Source: Rhodobacteraceae bacterium HTCC2150 (GTDB taxonomy: Bacteria > Pseudomonadota > Alphaproteobacteria > Rhodobacterales > Rhodobacteraceae). Taken from it: a stretch of 64,000 nt of DNA. Below the pieces are notes generated by a model. The model saw nothing but the letters and a program-made list of their open reading frames with translations, made no database searches and had not been told where the DNA came from. The translations under genes and the position numbers were made by a program. Location of the stretch: assembly GCA_000169395.1 (NCBI GenBank), contig AAXZ01000001.1, forward strand, positions 620,001 through 684,000. The letters run 5' to 3'. Positions 56,803 to 64,000 of the stretch are shown piece after piece. Numbering within the stretch: the stretch's first letter is position 1; each line of letters begins with the position of its first letter.

Positions 56803-56886
56803 ATGAAATCTGAGGCAGAAAAGCGACTTTTTGAACAGGCCACCCAAGGTGCAATTGAACTGGGTGAACGAGTTGGCATTGCTTGA
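56803..56886 (+). CDS. short upstream open frame (27 codons)
   Basis: ATG at 56803, 27 codons ('MKSEAEKRLFEQATQG...' ending 'VGIA'), stop TGA at 56884-56886. The stop overlaps the TTG start of the next gene in the pattern TTGA. It could be a coupling leader, or the remains of a longer N-terminus after a frameshift. No clear Shine-Dalgarno. Confidence 0.3.
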   Translation: MKSEAEKRLFEQATQGAIELGERVGIA

Positions 56887-57797
56887 ATGGCGCGAAATTC
56901 GTGCCGTTGTTGATGCGATCTGCTGAACATAGAGCGGCTGTCGTTTTAAGATTGCATAGAAAAGGGGCCGAGGACTTAATTTACAAACAAGTTTTCGCAC
57001 CATTTGACACAGCGGCGTTTCAGCAAGGTGTCGAGGCACATAAACGGGCACTGGAAAGGTTGATCAAAGCCAAAGGCGTCGGTGTTCCCAAAATATTGGC
57101 CGTTGATAACGTTACACAATCCGTTTTAATGCTGCGGGTTTCTGGAAAGACCCTCAACGACCACATGTTGCAATCCTATGCGAATCCACGAAAACAACAC
57201 GAACTATTAACGCGCTCTGCCGCTTGGCTCGCGGCATTTCACCAGCCTGACAGCGTGAAAAAATCCACGTTCTACCCGGGTTTTATGATGGACCATCTGC
57301 AAGCGCAGATAGACAAAATTGAAAATGGGGATAAATCAGTGCCACACGCTGATCGCCTTAAAGCAGCCCATAAAGTTCTATTGGACAGGATCGACCAGTT
57401 CCTTGGCGGTGAAACGGTAACTGTTGCAGCGCACGGCGATATGCATACACGCAACTTGTTGATCAGTCCCGACATGGTTTCTGGTATCGATTTCAATTTC
57501 ACCCATAACGCACCGATTGGCCACGACATTTCTCGTCTTCTGATCGATTACGCCACGAGATTTGCCCAAGATCAGTCGCTTGAGAGTGAAAATATAATTC
57601 CAGCAAACGACATGGATGCCTTTTTTGCGGGCTATGGGGCGCAGTATCGAAACGATGCCAGCGTCCGCTTTCTTTTACATCAACAGATACTTCTCGAATG
57701 GCTAGCAATTCCTGCAAAAGAGGATAGCCGAAGTTATTTTCAGTCGCACCGTTTAGACGGCGTTCTTAGGCTGACCAACCATGTGTTCGGCGTTTAA
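56883..57797 (+). CDS. APH-family phosphotransferase (kinase-like)
   Basis: 304 residues from a TTG at 56883; an ATG ten codons later (56913) is the other candidate. Kinase-like fold of the aminoglycoside phosphotransferase/choline kinase superfamily: ATP-binding Lys in 'LIYKQVFAPFD', catalytic loop 'VAAHGDMHTRNLLI' near residue 183 (Asp, Asn), and 'SGIDFNFTHNAPIGHDISRLL' as the DFG-like metal site. The substrate is unknown and there is no reason to infer drug resistance. It converges with the membrane protein gene (four-base overlap). Confidence 0.82.
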   Translation: MNGAKFVPLLMRSAEHRAAVVLRLHRKGAEDLIYKQVFAPFDTAAFQQGVEAHKRALERLIKAKGVGVPKILAVDNVTQSVLMLRVSGKTLNDHMLQSYANPRKQHELLTRSAAWLAAFHQPDSVKKSTFYPGFMMDHLQAQIDKIENGDKSVPHADRLKAAHKVLLDRIDQFLGGETVTVAAHGDMHTRNLLISPDMVSGIDFNFTHNAPIGHDISRLLIDYATRFAQDQSLESENIIPANDMDAFFAGYGAQYRNDASVRFLLHQQILLEWLAIPAKEDSRSYFQSHRLDGVLRLTNHVFGV

Positions 57798-58480
57798 ACT
57801 GCCGTAATATCGTCGCTAATGGCGGTAAATTTTTTGACGATCTGATGAATCCCGTCGGCACCACCTGCTAAAAGGAAAGCAGTCAATACAGTGTCTGCAA
57901 ACATAAAGAACTTTGTTTGGAAAACCGGAGCATCAGCAGGAAAAGCGTCAACCAGTTGCGTAAGTGTGTGAACACCAGATAATGCCACAATTGCTGCGAG
58001 GAATGTAGCGGCGGTCATCGCCGCGCGTCTTTTGGCAACTTTCAACTTGTCCAAAGAAACGGCAGCAGATTCCTGAAATTGGGCTTTCTTTTCCAGTGTT
58101 TCAGAAATTTCATCATTCCATTTGCCGATGCTTTCTTGTTTGGCATTTGTGGCTTTAGCAAGCTGGTCGGCGCTTACACCAACTGGCAAGGCGCGAGCCG
58201 TTTCAGCATCTAGTGCTGCTTGCAACGTTTTTACTTTCGCGCCAGCAAGGCGGGATTGACGGCTGTCATCAAGTTGTTCGCCGGCAAATCGGTTGTTTAC
58301 ATAAACTTCAACGGCGCGTTCGATGACCAGTGCAATGAATGACAACATCAACAATTGCGTACCAATTTGGGTGGCGGTCAAATCTTTGATGCTTAATGCA
58401 ACCATCCCATTTTGCGCAGCTATCATCGCTGAAATGAGTACCAAAATAATTGCAACGCCGGGGGCAATAAGTTCACGCAT
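57794..58480 (-). CDS. hypothetical four-helix membrane protein
   Basis: 228 residues that I do not recognise. Hydrophobic helices at about 7-28, 38-55, 153-172 and 188-206. Between the second and third is a soluble, charged, probably coiled-coil stretch (about 56-150, rich in Ala, Lys, Glu and Gln). It lies between rimM and trmD, genes that are adjacent in most bacteria. Confidence 0.7.
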   Translation of the reverse strand: MRELIAPGVAIILVLISAMIAAQNGMVALSIKDLTATQIGTQLLMLSFIALVIERAVEVYVNNRFAGEQLDDSRQSRLAGAKVKTLQAALDAETARALPVGVSADQLAKATNAKQESIGKWNDEISETLEKKAQFQESAAVSLDKLKVAKRRAAMTAATFLAAIVALSGVHTLTQLVDAFPADAPVFQTKFFMFADTVLTAFLLAGGADGIHQIVKKFTAISDDITAV

Positions 58481-58559
58481 AATAACCTCGTGGAAATAAG
58501 TTTAATATCAACAAGCGTAACAGGCTGGCGATGCAAATCAAGAGATCGATTGGGTGGAG

Positions 58560-59065
58560 TTATAAAAGTCCCTCGGGCGGATCTATGATAATACGGCCAC
58601 TTGCCATGTCCACGGTTGGTACAATTTCCCGCGTAAACGGAATAAGGGCGCCATCTTTGATGCCTTTTCCCCGTACTTCAAGCAAATCATCGGCGCCGTG
58701 GTTCATTACATCACTGACTTTGCCCAACTCTTTGCCGCCTGTATCAAGTACAATCATACCAATTAGGTCGGCGTGATAATATTCTTCATCAGGCAAGTCG
58801 GGTAGGGCTTCGCGTGGCGCATAAAGACGAACGCCCTTAAGAGCATCCGCTTGTTCTTTGGTGTTCACATTAGACAGTCGCGCGGCAAATCCTGCTTTAA
58901 GTGTGCCTTTAAGGGAAATCGAAAACTCGCGTTGTCCGTCTTCGGATGTCAGCGGGCCATAATCAGCAATTGCCCGTGGGTCAGCACAAACGACTTTATG
59001 CGAGCATCGCCCTTTACACCATAAGAGCCACCAATTGCTCCTACACAAACCATTTGCTCGTTCAT
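58560..59065 (-). pseudogene. rimM: ribosome maturation factor RimM, frameshifted
   Basis: RimM helps mature the 30S head. The N-terminus 'MNEQMVCVGAIGGSYGVKGD' starts at the ATG at 59065 and reads to 'ARIKSF' (58988). The remainder, 'CADPRAIADYGPL' onward through the PRC-barrel 'YYHADLIGMIVLDTGGKELG' to 'RIIIDPPEGLL', continues in another frame. One extra T after 'AAGTCGTTT' would join the two into a normal RimM of about 169 residues ('KSFCADP'). So a single base seems to have been lost in a T run. It may be a true mutation, a sequence error, or recoding; both halves keep good RimM sequence, which favours a recent event or an error. Confidence 0.85.
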
Positions 59066-59208
59066 TGTTTTGCCCCCTGACAAATATTTTGTGCGCCGAG
59101 ACGCCCACCTAAATCCAGACATTTGTCGGCGTGAAGTGTGCTTTGCACATACATGCCCAATCCAAATGCCGCCAGCGGAATTAGCAATTTACGGGTGAGC
59201 CAAAACAT
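59062..59208 (-). CDS. small protein (48 residues) between EVE gene and rimM
   Basis: ATG at 59208 overlaps the EVE-gene stop (TAATG); its TGA stop overlaps the rimM start (ATGA). Product: 'MFWLTRKLLIPLAAFGLGMY' then 'VQSTLHADKCLDLGGRLG' and 'AQNICQGAKQ'. It has a positively charged, hydrophobic N-terminal segment (membrane anchor or signal) and two cysteines. The double coupling argues that it is translated. Function unknown. Confidence 0.65.
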   Translation of the reverse strand: MFWLTRKLLIPLAAFGLGMYVQSTLHADKCLDLGGRLGAQNICQGAKQ

Positions 59209-59627
59209 TATTGCCCCCGCATCGCAGTGGCCAATACATGAAAGTCAGGTTCCGAAATTTCAAATTGCGATCGACGAAAGGCCATACCCCAGTAACGAAT
59301 ATCCTTAACAAAGCTTAGGCTTTCTAAAATGGGACGAATAGGAATTTCAGAAATTTCTTCATAGGTTGCATCGATCACCCAAGGGCGAAAATCGGTGTCC
59401 GGCATATTACGCTCATAAATTTCTGTGCCGGTGATTGTGGCAAGGGTGATTACCGCTTGAACTGCGTCGCCTTCAAAATCGGTTTTTGGCGCATAATAAA
59501 TGACACCATCGCCCGCACTTAGTTTTGAAACTGCAGATTTTTTACCGTGGGACAGCGCAACAAAGCCTACTGATTTTGCCGAAAGCGCTTGTTTGCGATG
59601 GGCAACACCGATCCAATATTTGGCCAT
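59208..59627 (-). CDS. EVE-domain protein
   Basis: 139 residues forming one EVE domain of the PUA-like superfamily: 'MAKYWIGVAHRKQALSAKS', 'KLSAGDGVIYYAPKTDFEG', 'AVITLATITGTEIYE' and 'RYWGMAFRRSQFEISEPDFH'. EVE proteins are thought to bind modified bases in RNA or DNA. In this place, among rpsP and rimM, an RNA or translation-related role is plausible. Coupled to the small gene downstream. Confidence 0.82.
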   Translation of the reverse strand: MAKYWIGVAHRKQALSAKSVGFVALSHGKKSAVSKLSAGDGVIYYAPKTDFEGDAVQAVITLATITGTEIYERNMPDTDFRPWVIDATYEEISEIPIRPILESLSFVKDIRYWGMAFRRSQFEISEPDFHVLATAMRGQ

Positions 59628-59817
59628 AGCCTGTCCAACTTGATTTCAGTTTGTTGTTTCGCCCTTTCAAATGAAAGGCTTGTTTTGATGCTAGCGTTAG
59701 TGCGCAAAACAATCAAATAGGACTTGTTCAAAAGACGCGTTTAGACGGGTAGTTTTGTGCAAAGTCATTTGGTTTTTCAAGGCGGCAGAAAACCACCGCC
59801 TTGAAAAGATAGTCAAT

Positions 59818-60228
59818 TTATTCTGCAGCAGCTTCTTCAGCTGGCGCTTCTGCTGGTGCAGCAGCAGCTTCGGCAGCGGCGGCCGCAGCTGCTTCGGCTT
59901 TGTCAGCTTTTTCTTGAACGCGTTCTTGGGCTTTTTTGCCTGGGATCGCTTTCTTAGGGTTGTTGCGTGTTTTCTTTTCAACAAGGCCAGCGGCTTCAAG
60001 GAAACGGGATACACGGTCAGATGGCTGTGCACCTTTGCTCATCCAGTATTGAACGCGCTCAACGTTCATCTTCACGCGCTCTTCGCTGTCTTTAGGAAGC
60101 TGTGGGTTGTATGTGCCCAATTTTTCGATGAAACGTCCATCGCGAGGCATGCGGCTGTCCGCAGCTACGATTGCATAAGATGGGCGTTTTTTAGAGCCGC
60201 CACGGGCAAGTCTGATTTTCATTGACAT
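59818..60228 (-). CDS. rpsP: 30S ribosomal protein S16
   Basis: 136 residues. The first 80 are canonical S16 ('[20 protein letters not shown]', '[14 protein letters not shown]', '[20 protein letters not shown]'). A long Ala/Glu-rich tail (about 105-136) is added, as in other alphaproteobacteria. The methionine two codons in is the family start. 190 bases separate it from the EVE gene; I see no terminator there. Confidence 0.97.
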   Translation of the reverse strand: MSMKIRLARGGSKKRPSYAIVAADSRMPRDGRFIEKLGTYNPQLPKDSEERVKMNVERVQYWMSKGAQPSDRVSRFLEAAGLVEKKTRNNPKKAIPGKKAQERVQEKADKAEAAAAAAAEAAAAPAEAPAEEAAAE

Positions 60229-60280
60229 TTGATAGTCTCCTTAGGGTGTCTGTTTATGGGGAATGCCCCAGATTATTCAG

Positions 60281-60580
60281 TTAATGTTGGAATTTCTTGT
60301 GATGATGGATCACTTCCTGAATGATGAAATTCAGGAATTTCTTAGCGAAGTCGGGGTCCAAAGACGCGTCTGCGGACAGTTGTTCAAGGCGTGCAATTTG
60401 CAAAGCCTCGCGTGCTGGGTCTGAAGGCGGTAAATCATGTTTCGCTTTCAACTGCCCAACGGCTTGTGTGTGTTTGAAACGTTCAGCCAGCGTGTAAACA
60501 AGAATGGCGTCTAACCGATCAATGCTTTCGCGATGTTCAGCTAGAATTTCAGCGGCTCGTTTTGTGGTTTCGTCAGTCAT
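60281..60580 (-). CDS. chorismate mutase (AroQ class)
   Basis: 99 residues from the ATG at 60580 ('MTDETTKRAAEILAEH'). All-helical AroQ fold: 'RESIDRLDAILVYTLAERFKHTQAVGQLKAKHDLPPSDPAREALQ' (in part) holds the active-site Arg, Lys and the 'DPAREA' segment. Converts chorismate to prephenate for Phe/Tyr. The frame is open upstream but not homologous. Stands three bases after the YeeE/YedE gene. Confidence 0.92.
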   Translation of the reverse strand: MTDETTKRAAEILAEHRESIDRLDAILVYTLAERFKHTQAVGQLKAKHDLPPSDPAREALQIARLEQLSADASLDPDFAKKFLNFIIQEVIHHHKKFQH

Positions 60581-60582
60581 AT

Positions 60583-61011
60583 CTATGCCTTTGATCCCAA
60601 GCCGAAGAATTTTATCGACGGCTGAATGTACATGCCCGCAATCATTGCAACCATAAAGGAGAGACCGCCAAAACCGCCAAATGATAGCGATGCCAGCGCT
60701 GGGCCGGGGCAAAAGCCTGCAACCGCCCAACCAAAACCAAAGATCGCGGACCCAATGATCAAACGACGATCTAATGCTGGATCAGCAGGTGTTGGAATTG
60801 TGGTGCCCAGAAGGGATGTGGTTTTTACTTTGGTCAATTGCCACGCCAACAACATTGGAGGGATCGCACCACCCAAAACAAACGCCAACGTGGGATCCCA
60901 CGCGCCAAAAACATCCAGCCAACCTTGGACTTTTTGTGTGTCGGTCATGCCCGAAATCATCAAGCCAACACCGAACAGACCACCAGCCATTAATGAAAAA
61001 AGTATACGCAT
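60583..61011 (-). CDS. YeeE/YedE-family membrane protein, second half
   Basis: 142 residues from the ATG at 61011. Four hydrophobic helices; 'GLMISGMTDTQKVQGWLD' and 'WAVAGFCPGPALASLSFGG' carry the conserved GxxCPGP cysteine of the YeeE/YedE family, which transports thiosulfate or related sulfur compounds. Its start overlaps the stop of the partner gene by one base (TAATG). The pair corresponds to the two halves of a full-length YeeE (PmpA/PmpB-like). Confidence 0.88.
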   Translation of the reverse strand: MRILFSLMAGGLFGVGLMISGMTDTQKVQGWLDVFGAWDPTLAFVLGGAIPPMLLAWQLTKVKTTSLLGTTIPTPADPALDRRLIIGSAIFGFGWAVAGFCPGPALASLSFGGFGGLSFMVAMIAGMYIQPSIKFFGLGSKA

Positions 61012-61439
61012 TAGATGACCCCCAAACCGTGACGCAGGACCAACATGGTTACCCCGCCTGCAAGTAGATAGATCAATGTGGCGGCGATACCGCGAACCGA
61101 AAAGCGTGATATGCCGCAAACGCCATGGCCAGAGGTACAGCCATTGGCCATGCGTGTGCCAACACCAACGGCAAGGCCGGCAACAAGCAAAACGAGCATA
61201 TTGTTTGAAACATTGGTCGCTGGCGCACCAATGGTGAAATATACGATCGCAGGTACGCCGATGAGGCCAGCAATAAATGCAAGGCGTTCTTTCATGTTGG
61301 CTTTGCCTGTGCCGTCGATAATGCCACCAAGCAGACCACTTGCACCCATGATGCGCCCATTGATTAACAGGAACATTGCGGCAGCAGCACCAATCATCAC
61401 CCCGCCAATTAGGCCATAAATCCAATCAGTAGGGATCAT
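61011..61439 (-). CDS. YeeE/YedE-family membrane protein, first half
   Basis: 142 residues, four helices. 'LLGGIIDGTGKANMKERLAF' and 'RMANGCTSGHGVCGISRFS' with the conserved Cys in 'NGCTSGHGVCG', the inner sulfur-relay site of YeeE. Works with the adjacent half. Lies 28 bases after ffh, possibly in the same transcript. Confidence 0.88.
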   Translation of the reverse strand: MIPTDWIYGLIGGVMIGAAAAMFLLINGRIMGASGLLGGIIDGTGKANMKERLAFIAGLIGVPAIVYFTIGAPATNVSNNMLVLLVAGLAVGVGTRMANGCTSGHGVCGISRFSVRGIAATLIYLLAGGVTMLVLRHGLGVI

Positions 61440-61467
61440 ACCGCCACCTCAGATGTTGAATGTTTCA

Positions 61468-62967
61468 TCATTTCTTTTTCCCAAAACCAGAAAGGCCAGG
61501 GGGCAATCCGCCACCGCCGCCGAGACCAGGGAAACCAGCAGGCATGCCGCCGGGGGCTTTGCCTGCCTGCATTTGCGCCTGTGCTTGTTCCATTTCCGCT
61601 TGTGATGGGCCGCCCTTACCGAACATGGAACCAAGCGCGCCTTTCAGCATGCCTTTCTTGCCCATTTTGCCCATCTTTTTCATCATATCCGCCATCTGAC
61701 GGTGCATTTTCAGCAATTTGTTCAATTCAGAAACTTCTAGGCCTGCACCTTTTGCAATCCGCTTTTTACGGCTGGCTTGCAACAACGACGGATTGGCGCG
61801 CTCTTTTTTGGTCATGGAATTGATCAGGGCCACTTGGCGCGCCAAAAGATTGTCGTTCAGGCCTGCTTTTTCCACCTGACCGGCCATTTTTTTCATGCCA
61901 GGCATCATTCCCATCACGCTTTCCATGCCGCCCATTTTTTGCATTTGCAAAAGCTGGTTCTTTAGGTCGTTCATGTTGAACATACCTTTTTGGAACCGCT
62001 TCATCATGCGTTCGGCTTGTTCGGCCTCAATGGTTTCTTGGGCTTTTTCAACAAGACTGACGATGTCGCCCATGCCAAGGATACGGCCAGCAACGCGTTC
62101 TGGGTGGAATTCTTCCAGCGCGTCCATCTTTTCGCCAAGACCAACAAACTTGATCGGCTTGCCAGTGACCGCGCGCATTGAAAGCGCAGCACCACCACGA
62201 CCGTCGCCATCCATACGTGTAAGGACAACGCCAGAAACACCAATCTTGCCGTCAAATTCTTCGGCAACATTCACCGCATCTTGGCCAGTCAGACCATCAA
62301 CAACCAACAAAGTCTCGCGTGGTTTTGTTACGTCACGAACGGTTTCGACTTCTTCCATCAACACTTCGTCGATGTGCAGGCGACCGGCAGTATCCAGCAT
62401 GTAAACGTCATAGCCGCCAAGTGTGGCTTGCTGTTTGGCGCGTTTCGCGATGTCGACCGGTTTTTGGCCGGCAACGATTGGCAATGTATCAACGCCAATT
62501 TGGTTGCCCAAAATGGCAAGCTGTTCCATCGCGGCAGGGCGGTTAACGTCGAGCGACGCCATCAAGACGCGTTTGCCGTTCTTTTCAGTCAGGCGTTTTG
62601 CCAGCTTGGCAGTGGTCGTTGTTTTACCAGAACCCTGCAAACCAACCATTAGGATCGGGGCAGGGGCATTGTCGATTTTCAATTCACCCGGAACGGCATT
62701 GTCGCCCGCCAGAACATGAACCAATTCGTCATGAACGATTTTGACGACTTGCTGGCCTGGTGTCACAGATTTTGTAACGGCTTGACCAGATGCTTTGTCT
62801 TGAACTGCTTTTACGAAATCTCGTGCGACAGCCAGTGAAACGTCAGCTTCCAACAAGGCAACACGCACTTCGCGAAGGGCGGTTTTTACATCCTCATCCG
62901 AGAGGGCACCTTGTTTGGTGAGCCGATCAAAAACGCCAGATAAGCGGTCAGATAGATTTTCAAACAT
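61468..62967 (-). CDS. ffh: signal recognition particle protein
   Basis: Ffh, 499 residues. NG domain: G1 'GLQGSGKTTTTAKLAKRL' near 107, G2/G3 'DTAGRLHIDEVLMEE' near 190, G4 'TRMDGDGRGGAAL' near 248, 'GLGEKMDALEEFHPERVAGRILGMGD'-type end (in part). The Met-rich M domain (about 330-460) binds 4.5S RNA and signal peptides. The tail is Gly/Pro/Met-rich. With SRP RNA and FtsY it targets nascent membrane proteins to SecY/YidC, both encoded in this window. Confidence 0.98.
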   Translation of the reverse strand: MFENLSDRLSGVFDRLTKQGALSDEDVKTALREVRVALLEADVSLAVARDFVKAVQDKASGQAVTKSVTPGQQVVKIVHDELVHVLAGDNAVPGELKIDNAPAPILMVGLQGSGKTTTTAKLAKRLTEKNGKRVLMASLDVNRPAAMEQLAILGNQIGVDTLPIVAGQKPVDIAKRAKQQATLGGYDVYMLDTAGRLHIDEVLMEEVETVRDVTKPRETLLVVDGLTGQDAVNVAEEFDGKIGVSGVVLTRMDGDGRGGAALSMRAVTGKPIKFVGLGEKMDALEEFHPERVAGRILGMGDIVSLVEKAQETIEAEQAERMMKRFQKGMFNMNDLKNQLLQMQKMGGMESVMGMMPGMKKMAGQVEKAGLNDNLLARQVALINSMTKKERANPSLLQASRKKRIAKGAGLEVSELNKLLKMHRQMADMMKKMGKMGKKGMLKGALGSMFGKGGPSQAEMEQAQAQMQAGKAPGGMPAGFPGLGGGGGLPPGLSGFGKKK

Positions 62968-63000
62968 TCGCTCGGCCCTTTCGCCGTTTCAACAATAGTC

Positions 63001-63030
63001 CGTATATAGGAACGGACCGCACAAACCACA
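63001..63030 (-). promoter_or_regulatory. possible ffh promoter
   Basis: On the - strand TTGTGG, 17 bases, TATATA upstream of ffh. The -10 lies within a GTCCGT/ACGGAC inverted repeat (62998-63017). Weak match only. Confidence 0.3.
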
Positions 63031-63122
63031 AACGCCCCCACGGGCGTAACACGCTGGTGGAGGGCGATCCCAAGCATCACTTGGGACCGGAAGTTATAGC
63101 ACTTCCGGAATAGGGGGCGTTT
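63020..63122 (-). ncRNA. candidate structured small RNA upstream of ffh
   Basis: About 95 bases made almost entirely of pairing segments. A 10-bp pair can close the whole element: AAACGCCCCC (63030-63039) with GGGGGCGTTT (63113-63122). Inside are two perfect 7-bp hairpins, TCCCAAG/CTTGGGA (63068-63086) and CCGGAAG/CTTCCGG (63087-63108). A third hairpin, CGCCC-CCAC..GTGG-A-GGGCG (63033-63066), would compete with the closing pair. On the - strand this third hairpin is followed by TTTGTGGTTTGTG, terminator-like. Upstream, TTGACT (63147-63142) and TGTAAA (63125-63120) form a possible promoter starting near 63113. It does not resemble SRP RNA and I cannot name a family. Confidence 0.5.
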
Positions 63123-63197
63123 ACATTGCTATGTGTATAAGAGTCAACAACCCAGATTGGTGACGTTCAAAGACCTGTATCGGAATTTAGTCAAAGA

Positions 63198-63227
63198 AGT
63201 GCCCAATGGAAAATCTCGCTGGGCACT
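63198..63227 (-). terminator. terminator-like hairpin after the DoxX gene
   Basis: AGTGCCCA (63198-63205) pairs perfectly with TGGGCACT (63220-63227). On the - strand it is followed by TCTTTG, a weak T tail. Confidence 0.5.
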
Positions 63228-63236
63228 AAAAGAAAA

Positions 63237-63587
63237 TTACAAAACTTGATCTTTGTGTTTGAAGAGGATGTAGGCGGACAGCACACCCAAAACGGCGGCA
63301 GGCATGGCGCTTGGTCCAATGACAAAAATGTGTGCTACAACGGCGCCGATCATTGTGCATGTTAATAGGCCAGCGCCGATTGCTTGACGGCCATTAACCC
63401 ACAACAAAAGGGCACCGCCCACTTCAATGATGCCTGTGACATACCGAAACCATTGCCCGACACCGACAGCGTCAAACGTGGCGACCATCATTTCTGCGCC
63501 CATAATCTTGGCAATCCCTGCGGCCCCGAATGCCAGTGTCAACAGCACCTTGATTAGGATGATGATATTGCTTTGAATTTTTTCCAT
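63237..63587 (-). CDS. DoxX-family membrane protein
   Basis: 116 residues with four hydrophobic helices. 'LTLAFGAAGIAKIMGAEMMV', 'VGVGQWFRYVTGIIEVGGALLL' and 'IGAGLLTCTMIGAVVAHI' are DoxX-like blocks. Family members are associated with redox and thiosulfate/quinone chemistry but most have no defined role. Lies 22 bases downstream of the azoreductase gene, so probably co-transcribed. Confidence 0.82.
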   Translation of the reverse strand: MEKIQSNIIILIKVLLTLAFGAAGIAKIMGAEMMVATFDAVGVGQWFRYVTGIIEVGGALLLWVNGRQAIGAGLLTCTMIGAVVAHIFVIGPSAMPAAVLGVLSAYILFKHKDQVL

Positions 63588-63609
63588 GGTTCTTCCTTAA
63601 CGTATTCAA

Positions 63610-64000
63610 TCAAGCGGCAATGGCATTGATCTTCGTTGTTGCTGCCTCAAGCTTTTCTTTGGCGCCTGCACCCAGTTGATCAGCGTTTACAAACGTGACG
63701 TCTGTAATGCCAACAAAACCAAGCATATGCTCTAGATAACGCCCTGCAAAATCGATGTCACTGCCAATTTCGGTGCCCCCCGATGCAATCGCCACAATTG
63801 CGCGTTTTCCAGTAAGTAATCCAACTGGCCCGTTTTCAGTGTACTTAAAGGTAACGCCAGCACGCGCAATTTGATCGATCCATGCCTTCAGGGTTGATGG
63901 AACGGAAAAATTGTAAACGGGTGTACCGATAACGATTACATCCGCTGCCTGAAGTTCTGCGACCAATCGATCGGATAATCCAAGTGTATCGATTTGGGTC
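63610..64000 (-). CDS. azoR: FMN-dependent NADH:quinone oxidoreductase / azoreductase (5' end missing)
   Basis: C-terminal 129 codons of an AzoR-like flavodoxin-fold enzyme; the frame is open to the window edge, so the gene continues beyond it (full length is usually near 195-200). 'ADVIVIGTPVYNFSVPSTLKAWIDQIARAG' (in part) is the FMN-binding signature, 'FKYTENGPVGLLTGKRAIVA' and 'EHMLGFVGITDV' follow. Reduces quinones or azo compounds by two electrons with NADH. Paired with the DoxX gene. Confidence 0.92.
   Translation of the reverse strand, partial: TQIDTLGLSDRLVAELQAADVIVIGTPVYNFSVPSTLKAWIDQIARAGVTFKYTENGPVGLLTGKRAIVAIASGGTEIGSDIDFAGRYLEHMLGFVGITDVTFVNADQLGAGAKEKLEAATTKINAIAA

Noticed and set aside
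56883-57797. Antibiotic resistance phosphotransferase
   Set aside because: Only the generic kinase-like motifs of the superfamily are present and the gene is in a housekeeping neighbourhood with no mobile element.
63020-63122. 4.5S SRP RNA gene (ffs)
   Set aside because: Position next to ffh is suggestive, but the conserved SRP-RNA loop motifs are absent and the hairpin order does not fit a single long rod.

Overview
The window is a chromosomal housekeeping segment of an alphaproteobacterium, most likely a marine Rhodobacterales (Roseobacter-group) species. The evidence is a MipZ-type division ATPase, an ATP12-type F1 assembly chaperone, a complete general L-amino-acid (AapJQMP) transporter, Zn-independent forms of S14 and L31, and DUF1036 and TIGR02466 proteins. 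Base composition looks moderate for this group (near 50% GC by eye, not computed). I saw no insertion sequence, prophage, integrase or CRISPR array.

Left part (1-25713, + strand): the 3' end of rpoC, a DMT permease, then the str operon (rpsL, rpsG, fusA, tuf) running into the S10, spc and alpha ribosomal protein clusters, with secY, adk and rpoA. The cluster is cut in three places by unrelated genes. A DM13 protein and an antisense RidA gene lie between rplW and rplB. A nuclease, a duplicated DUF1036 protein and a TIGR02466 protein lie between rplP and rpmC. An SGNH hydrolase lies between rpmD and rplO. Each break starts with an intrinsic terminator on the upstream ribosomal unit and ends with a leader (clearly structured in two of the three) before the next, so the cluster is probably at least four transcription units.

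Middle (25745-34510): a small unknown gene, rarA, then crcB-rluC-atp12 and the aapJQMP operon. The aap promoter region carries two GGTCA-N7-TGACC palindromes, and an attenuator-like hairpin separates aapJ from the permease genes.

Right part (34510-64000, mostly - strand): argB / ferredoxin-like protein / SixA-like phosphatase; engB / MOSC protein / yidC; a GGDEF-EAL protein with eroded motifs; ttcA; rpmH-rnpA-yidD with a clear promoter; tRNA-Arg(ACG); a three-gene operon of VTT membrane protein, FAD oxidoreductase and orphan sensor kinase; mipZ; a MarR regulator divergent from a small membrane protein; a Tat-exported cyclase; and the ffh-rpsP-rimM-trmD-rplS-rpmE neighbourhood with extra genes between. 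The window closes inside an azoreductase gene.

The points most worth checking are an apparent single-base deletion that breaks rimM, a 48-aa coupled small gene just upstream of it, and a compact multi-hairpin element upstream of ffh with promoter- and terminator-like ends that I cannot assign to a known RNA family. No wholly new multi-gene system is evident.
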